A DNA stretch of 64,000 nucleotides from Leptidea sinapis (Eukaryota > Arthropoda > Insecta > Lepidoptera > Pieridae): NCBI RefSeq assembly GCF_905404315.1, contig NC_066282.1, forward strand, positions 11,928,501-11,992,500, given 5' to 3'. The position numbers and the translations under genes were made by a program. Positions 58,936 to 64,000 of the stretch are shown piece after piece. The notes under the pieces were generated by a model. The model saw only the letters and a program-made list of their open reading frames with translations, ran no database searches and was not told where the DNA came from. Each line of letters begins with the position of its first letter. Position 1 is the stretch's first letter.

Positions 58936-59226
58936 ATTACTTACTTGGGAACACTTTCTTCATAAATAAACTTAAAATATATATATAAATGTTCACAACA
59001 TTTAATACCATCTGCGCTGCTTTGCCAATCTAAGCCAGACGATGGAATATTTTGTTACACGTAACCACAGCTGATGTTGTCATCGCTTGAATATTATATA
59101 TCTAGTGTGAAAACGAGATATATGCATCGAAAACAATAAAATGTAAAAGAATATATATATCGTAAAATTTGCTGTTTGAAAACCACTATTTTATTTTATT
59201 TCTTAAGTAAAGCTGTAAACGGTTTT
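58936..59226. other. No exon recognised
   Basis: AT-rich, contains several TATATAT stretches. Confidence 0.4.
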
Positions 59227-59363
59227 CCCCCTTATTCATAATAGTCTGTTTACTTAAAGCATTGCTAATTCTCACTCTGTCTTCTTCTATTGATCTAAGT
59301 GAGAATGAAAAAAACACTCCTTAGCGGCTGTTTAAAGTTAGCGGACCATTATGAATAAGGGGG
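59227..59363. mobile_element. Foldback MITE, 137 bp
   Basis: The left end CCCCCTTATTCATAATAGTC and right end (inverted) CCCCCTTATTCATAATGGTC form 22-bp terminal repeats with two mismatches. Inner arms ATTCTCACT (59268-59276) and AGTGAGAAT (59298-59306) also pair, so the strand could fold into a partly paired hairpin. Flanking target duplication is ambiguous (TT). A small non-autonomous DNA element. Confidence 0.8.
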
Positions 59364-59381
59364 TTAGAATTATATACTTAC

Positions 59382-59445
59382 CTAAATACTGATTGCCTGT
59401 GAGGGGAAATGTCTCGTAGATAGGTACTGTTGCGTAGTACATTCG
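59382..59445 (-). CDS. Possible upstream exon of the minus-strand gene
   Basis: A 64-base segment lies between a pyrimidine-rich stretch ending AACAAG (acceptor at 59446) and TTTAG|GTAAGT, a near-ideal donor (59376-59386). All three frames are free of stops or nearly so. Joined to the SUN exon at CAG|A it reads '...LRDISPHRQSVFR' into 'EISSAPR'. Joined at the alternative CAGAG|AA it reads '...YETFPLTGNQYL' into 'EISSAPR'. SUN domains usually have a P-x-G-containing stretch just before SSAP, so either is conceivable, but the expected E-H-I motif is not visible. Weak evidence apart from the donor. Confidence 0.3.
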
Positions 59446-61080
59446 CTTGTTAAAGAGGCAATTACATAAATAGGAGAAAATAATTTACAGTAAAAAGTTT
59501 ATATACAGTGTAGATTGAGTGTGAAACCTCCATAACTGCAACTCATGCTGGGGTCCCAACACATTGGCACTGAATTACCTCTGTTAGTGGGACAAAGCAA
59601 ACCTCTATATCTGGGATTCGTAATTTTAAGCCTCAATAATCTTCAATTTTAGTTTTGCTTTTCTACCCATACCCGGAATGTTTATTTAAAAAATGTCAAA
59701 CCGAAGTCCAGACACAACTAATATGACAGATTTATGTAATTGACACATTCTGTTATATAATTATTATTATATTTGTACTATTAAAAAAACGCGTGCTTAA
59801 ATATTTTTGTTAATTACATTTGTATGTGTATTATCTTAATTTTTTTTTTATGAAAACTATTAACTATTATTTAATAATAACACCTATATAATATATAACT
59901 GAATTAATCTGTATTTTGACCTCTTAATGAAACCCTCTGTAAATGAGATGGATATTTATTTATACGTGGATATCTAAGACACTGCGTAAGTGGAAAATCT
60001 CTATAAGTGAAACCAATATGCAGGTCCCTTCATGTCTCACTTAACCAGGTTTTACTGTAGTTTAAATACATTTTTCGTTCAGTACCTTAAACATGTGTAT
60101 TTATTAAAATAGGACTATTGACATTCATGCACAAATGGCAAATAAGCAGATATATTTATTTCATCGTCCATTCTGCCAGCCTAAAAGCCTTGTTACAAAA
60201 CAAAAAAATACCCTCGCGAAATCACTAAAATCCGAGAATAGACATTAAAATTAATATTATAAATTAACATATTAAAAAAATGTTGTGCATTTCATGTTTG
60301 TTTTTGCAAATTACTAATAATATTGTTTCCTTTTATAGATAATATCTAACAACGTTACTGGTAGTGGTGGTAGCTGAACAAGGTCACAGGTGTGTATATT
60401 TCACATTATCAACTATTTATTAGATATATGTATTAGTGACTAGTCAATGTTAGTGAAACGATTAGGTATTCCACGGTCGTATCTTTGGATGATCCTAACC
60501 CTATATTTTTTTAAATAAAAGTGACCCTTACGTTGTTTAACACATGAGCCATCTGTCAGTGACAGTCCCACCAAAATGCGTCGGCTTTAGAGATTACAAC
60601 CCCACACAAAAATGTGAGCCGTCACGGGACGCCTGGCAGATGTGAAACATCGACATTATTTTGTAAAAGTAATATGCAGAAAAGAACATATTGTGATAGG
60701 AACTAAATATGTCATAATGATAAAATAAAATATTACGATTTTTTTCCAGATAACGATGACTATTTATTGAATAAACATTTATTTTCATTAAATACAAAAA
60801 TTTACGAATTTATTTCAAATCGTGACTACTTAATTCGTTTAATCAGTGACTTCGGTAATAGTTATATTCGATGTTGCCTCTGAGGACGGTATTACTGTGA
60901 CAAGGCGACGCGTCGCCACGGCATGCGTCGCCACGCCAGAAAATTGGTTTTACGTGCGGCTATAGATGTTTCACATCAAAATCTAAAAAAATTATATTCT
61001 GGGTACAATAAAGCAAATAATAAATGCATTTACGATTAGTACAAAGCTATTATATTTTTATCTCCAACACACTTTTATCT
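59446..61080. other. No exon recognised; GC palindrome cluster
   Basis: AT-rich 1.6 kb. At 60904-60945, GGCGACGCGTCGCC is a perfect 14-bp palindrome followed by GCATGCGTCGCCACGCC, an isolated GC-rich island. An exon-like plus-strand segment at about 60342-60391 has a good acceptor but stops in all frames. Confidence 0.4.
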
Positions 61081-61175
61081 AAACTAATATTATAAACAGA
61101 AAGGTTTTAATTTTTTGTATGTTTGTTTTTCTTTTGCACAGGCACTTCTGTTTCGAGTGGATGTTAGATTATGAT
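61081..61175 (+). repeat. Retroelement 3'-type fragment
   Basis: ACTAATATTATAAACAGAAA followed by TTTGTATGTTTGTTTTTC is the usual start of a widespread insect repeat; it decays after about 61170. Confidence 0.45.
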
Positions 61176-61688
61176 AGCGATTTTAAGCCAAATTTTTGAG
61201 AATTAATATACACTATTTGAATTGATAAACTCATGAATGACTTTACTAATGTTAAAAATAAATTTCACCTATAAAAATTGTATTATGAGACAGTGATAAA
61301 TACGCTAAGTGTTATCAGGCGATTATAAGGAAACTATTAAACATATTAAAGAATTTTAGACTGATATCGAAAGTACGTTAACTAATCATAATATTTACAT
61401 CAATTACTTTTTAAAAATCAAACAAGAATTACCAAAATTTTTATATTACACTCCCTAACATTTCGTATGAGATTGGTAGAGAGATTTTAGTTTAGGCCTT
61501 TCTCAGATTTAATAATTCTAAAACAATATTTATTTTGCGCTAACGCGGGTGAGTAAAAGTCAGTGAAATAAGGAGATTAAGGACAGCGATTAAAATTATT
61601 AAAATATACTGTATTGATTTAAAATATACTCTACTTCTAGCACTAACAAAACAAAAATATGAAATAAACAAAACATGTAAAAATTTAT
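61176..61688. other. No exon recognised
   Basis: AT-rich, no features. Confidence 0.4.
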
Positions 61689-61817
61689 AAGAATACCATG
61701 ACTCGGAAACATATATTCATATTCATCTTAATATAAATAATTGCACCTACCGGGATTCGGGTGGACATCTAGCTCAGTAGGCAGGTTCACTAACCACTGG
61801 ACTATAGGGGTCGTCGA
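61689..61817 (-). mobile_element. tRNA-headed SINE, old copy
   Basis: The reverse complement starts CGACGACCCCTATAGTCCAG (A box TAGTCCAGTGG at 61794-61804). It continues with a damaged B box near 61752-61763 and the body TTTCCGAGTCATGG. Same family as 53578-53815. Its 5' end directly joins the 3' end of a LINE-C fragment in the same orientation. Confidence 0.7.
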
Positions 61818-61823
61818 ATAAGG

Positions 61824-61925
61824 GGGGCCAATCGGGCAAGAGGCTCATGTGATGGGGAGTGGTGAAGCAACAGTCCATGGACATCCGCAGCAACAGGTGT
61901 CAAGAGATGCGTTGTCGGCCTTTAA
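61824..61925 (-). mobile_element. LINE-C 3' fragment
   Basis: The reverse complement reads AAAGGCCGACAACGCATCTC and GAGCCTCTTGCCCGATTGGC, matching 10830-10925. It ends in CCCCCTTATT just before the SINE. Confidence 0.75.
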
Positions 61926-62094
61926 GTTTATAATAATAAGGTAGGTACTGCAACGTCCTTCATACTCTAAATCTGTATTAATACTTATCAAAATAAAAAA
62001 TATGATAACATTCTTGGGTGTGATGCACACTGTGTAATATTTTGGATAGAAGCTTATAATTTTCTCTAATATTCACATTGTATTAGTTTTCCCA
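61926..62094. other. Unassigned spacer
   Basis: AT-rich; the open frame that crosses 61845-62030 overlaps the LINE-C fragment and is not a gene. Confidence 0.35.
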
Positions 62095-62450
62095 AATTTT
62101 ATTATATTATTTAGAAAAATATATGGCATCACTTTGTTGTTCGTCCGTTCGCCTTCTCTCTGTCTGTCAAGACCCTTTATCTAAAGGGAACGCGTGCAGG
62201 TATCGAGTTGAAATTAAAACTAGATAAATCAATACGAAGAAGTTATTACAAGTTTATAGCCGGAAAAACTTATATTTCGACACTCTGAAGGTAATCAAAA
62301 CTTACTTAACCTACAAATACCCTGTATTTTCCGTTTGCCTAGAGTAAGTTTCAGTTTAGAACTATGAAATTTGGCAAGCTATACCAACTTATACTGAAAG
62401 TATAGGGAAAAATCTGAAAACTATCAATTTATAATTAAATCGCACTTGCC
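62095..62450 (+). repeat. Widespread lepidopteran 3'-type repeat
   Basis: Contains CTCTGTCTGTCAAGACCCTT, GGAACGCGTGCAGGTATCGA, TATTTCGACACTCTGAAGG and TACCCTGTATTTTCCGTTTG in the order I know from other lepidopteran genomes. Probably the 3' end of a retroelement. Confidence 0.6.
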
Positions 62451-62594
62451 CGCATTTTTTTTTCCATCATTGCCTTTTCGGCTACTCGATTAGTAGATCG
62501 TTTGATTATCTTAAAGAGCATCGGTTTTGACCATCAACGGGATGTTCAGAAAGCCAATAAATAGTAGCAAATCTATGTCTATACCGTATTAGGC

Positions 62595-63071
62595 TTGTTT
62601 ACGTCTTGTCATTACTCTATACTAATTTTAAATAATACCCTACACAGCCCAATAAACAGTCAAGTAATGGCCGCTATACTAGTGGGTGATAAGCGTCATC
62701 ATTACATATTCTGTCTTAAAATGGCTCTTACTGTTATGGATTCAAAGTTTAAAATACATTATAGCGCACGTGTAACACCGATATTTATTCGAGCCTTGTC
62801 GGAGCAAATTCCTTTGCTTGTCTCCGCAAACATTGACGTGAAACCTCTTCCAATATGCTTAGCTATATTGACCCGTATACAAGTCGTAATAAGGTTGATT
62901 AAGGTTAACAAAGGACCTCGTCTGCGCCCTCATTGCGATTTGTATAGTGAAACAGCATTACGTGATATTGCACACATACATTTATACGAGATAAATCTTC
63001 ACATCTATAGCATGATGAATTACTTTGATATGAAGACAATACAAACGTCTAGATTACAGACAGTCAGATAA
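62595..63071 (+). other. 158-residue open frame of unknown nature
   Basis: The frame 62595-63071 is long for this base composition. Its middle ('ARVTPIFIRALSEQIPLLVS' and a basic segment 'RLIKVNKGPRLRPHCDLYSE') looks less biased than most frames here. I recognise no domain, signal peptide or splice context, and the reverse strand shows no better frame. It could be a degraded repeat, a lineage-specific exon or chance. Confidence 0.25.
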
Positions 63072-63104
63072 ACTTGTGAGAAATGAAACAAAGGATAAAA
63101 TAAG

Positions 63105-63425
63105 TAATACTTAGATATCATTACATATTATAAAACAAAGTCCTCCACCGCCTGTCTGTCTGTTCGCGATTAACTACTCCACCGATTTTCATGCTGATGT
63201 CACCAATAAATAGCCTGGTTCTTGAGGAAGGTTTTAATGTATAATTATTTAGCTTTTTTTTCATAAACGGTATTTGTCGGAGATGTCGGAAAAAATAAGC
63301 CGCCTCGGAGCTTTCACCCAAAACCCTCTCTAAACCCTTTGTGATATATGAAAAGATAATATATGTAATGTCTTGAGTCTTCAGAAAAGTCAGCGATGGC
63401 ATATGTCTATCTCTTAAGGATAGCA
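63105..63425 (+). repeat. Common lepidopteran 3'-type repeat
   Basis: Includes CTGTCTGTCTGTTCGCGATT, CGATTTTCATGCTGATGTC, TAGCCTGGTTCTTGAGGAAG and AGATGTCGGAAAAAATAAGC, a familiar sequence order in lepidopteran genomes. The minus-strand open frame here is a shadow of the repeat. Confidence 0.6.
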
Positions 63426-63735
63426 TTCAATATCCATTTATTTCAATTGACAGAACACTGTCCGTTGGTTCAAATAGTATAGTATGGTTTTATCTTGAAC
63501 CGATGGCATCAAAATTAACTTTCATAAGTGTACAAAATATTGTACCTAAATTAATAAAAGAATTATATTATATTTCATTTGCTCAACGCAAGTATCAGAC
63601 ATTATAAACAAAATACATGTTTAAAAGGTTAAGTTATAATAGTGAATTTTAACGTTTGAACGTCCGCGTCGCCGGCAAGTATTTATTTTAACCCTGTTAC
63701 AAGTGCAAGAGGACGCTTTTTGTATTTTTTAACCG
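63426..63735. other. No gene recognised
   Basis: AT-rich except CGTCCGCGTCGCCGGCAAGT near 63660. Confidence 0.4.
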
Positions 63736-63810
63736 ACTTCAAAAAGGTTTTCCATTCGATTCGTTGTATTTTTTTATGGATATATAGATTACGCTAATAT
63801 TAATGATTTA
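63736..63810 (+). repeat. Short common insect repeat
   Basis: TTTAACCGACTTCAAAAAGG followed by a TTGTATTTTTTTATGGATAT stretch is the start of a widely distributed insect repeat; only the head is present. Confidence 0.55.
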
Positions 63811-63839
63811 TGATCCGAATTTCGTGATTCTTCTTTAGT

Positions 63840-63987
63840 TTGATGTATATGCTTCTACAATATGATCCCAGAAGATGTACAAAACAAATGTATTACGAAA
63901 TTTAAAAGAATTGTTAAAAAACGTTTGTGTGGGAAAGGTTATTATAGCATAAACGATTTTCGTAATGACACCACGGACTGGGAATAA
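63840..63987 (+). mobile_element. LINE-A C-terminus
   Basis: Reads 'FYNMIPEDVQNKCITKFKRI' and 'KKRLCGKGYYSINDFRNDTT', ending D-W-E and a TAA at 63985-63987. This is the least damaged LINE-A C-terminus in the window (no frameshift in about 45 codons). The 3' UTR would continue beyond the window edge. Confidence 0.8.
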
Positions 63988-64000
63988 AGGGAACTCCCTC

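Noticed and set aside
60342..60391. Exon-like plus-strand segment with strong acceptor and CACAG|GTGTGT donor
   Set aside because: All three frames contain stops, and nothing nearby supports a gene.
1..64000. CRISPR array, operon, rRNA cluster or prophage
   Set aside because: No regularly spaced repeats, no ribosomal gene signature and no compact gene clusters; the window is eukaryotic and repeat-rich.

Overview
This is an AT-rich stretch of a eukaryotic nuclear genome, almost certainly a moth or butterfly (Lepidoptera). The evidence is the mix of interspersed repeats: 3' ends of several non-LTR retrotransposons typical of Lepidoptera, tRNA-headed SINEs, a mariner-like element, MITEs, and a very frequent ~310-bp structured repeat. 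There is no bacterial-style gene organisation and no CRISPR array, rRNA gene or credible tRNA gene. Family names used below (R310, LINE-A to LINE-E, MITE-1, TIR-1, CTAG repeat) are mine, for cross-reference only.

Host genes. The only coding sequence I can assign with confidence is one exon on the minus strand (54703-55000). It encodes the C-terminal half of a SUN domain, so it is the last coding exon of an inner-nuclear-membrane LINC-complex protein. A possible upstream exon lies at 59382-59445; the remaining exons were not found. On the plus strand, two CpG-richer islands look like transcription starts followed by strong splice donors: about 12540-12810 (untranslated) and 31070-31194 (possibly with a short coding start). 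If real, most of the window is long introns.

Layout. 0-12.5 kb: LINE debris, an internally deleted mariner with both terminal repeats (4638-5096), two head-to-tail CTAG repeats, a tRNA-headed SINE and two R310 copies. 12.5-31 kb: candidate first exon, then intron-like DNA with a LINE-A tail carrying a perfect 28-bp foldback, more R310, RTE-like and LINE-A remnants, a 950-bp terminal-inverted-repeat element (TIR-1) and a nested MITE. 31-45 kb: second candidate promoter, a TA microsatellite, a second TIR-1 element, a SINE copy that has lost its tRNA-like head, another 28-bp foldback, a RNase-H-type LINE, and clustered R310, MITE-1 and CTAG copies. 45-64 kb: further LINE ends, a SINE joined to a LINE-A tail, the SUN exon with an R310 copy 17 bp after its stop codon, a perfect 110-bp tandem duplication, a foldback MITE and several 3'-type repeats.

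Three patterns stand out. R310 occurs at least 13 times, ends in an A tail and is built from complementary arms, so its RNA should fold strongly. Three unrelated repeat copies carry inverted duplications of their own sequence, as expected from template switching. One tRNA-headed SINE runs into the 3' tail of LINE-A, suggesting which LINE may have mobilised it. I see no complete autonomous mobile element and no clear new biochemical system; the novelty here is in repeat structure and evolution.
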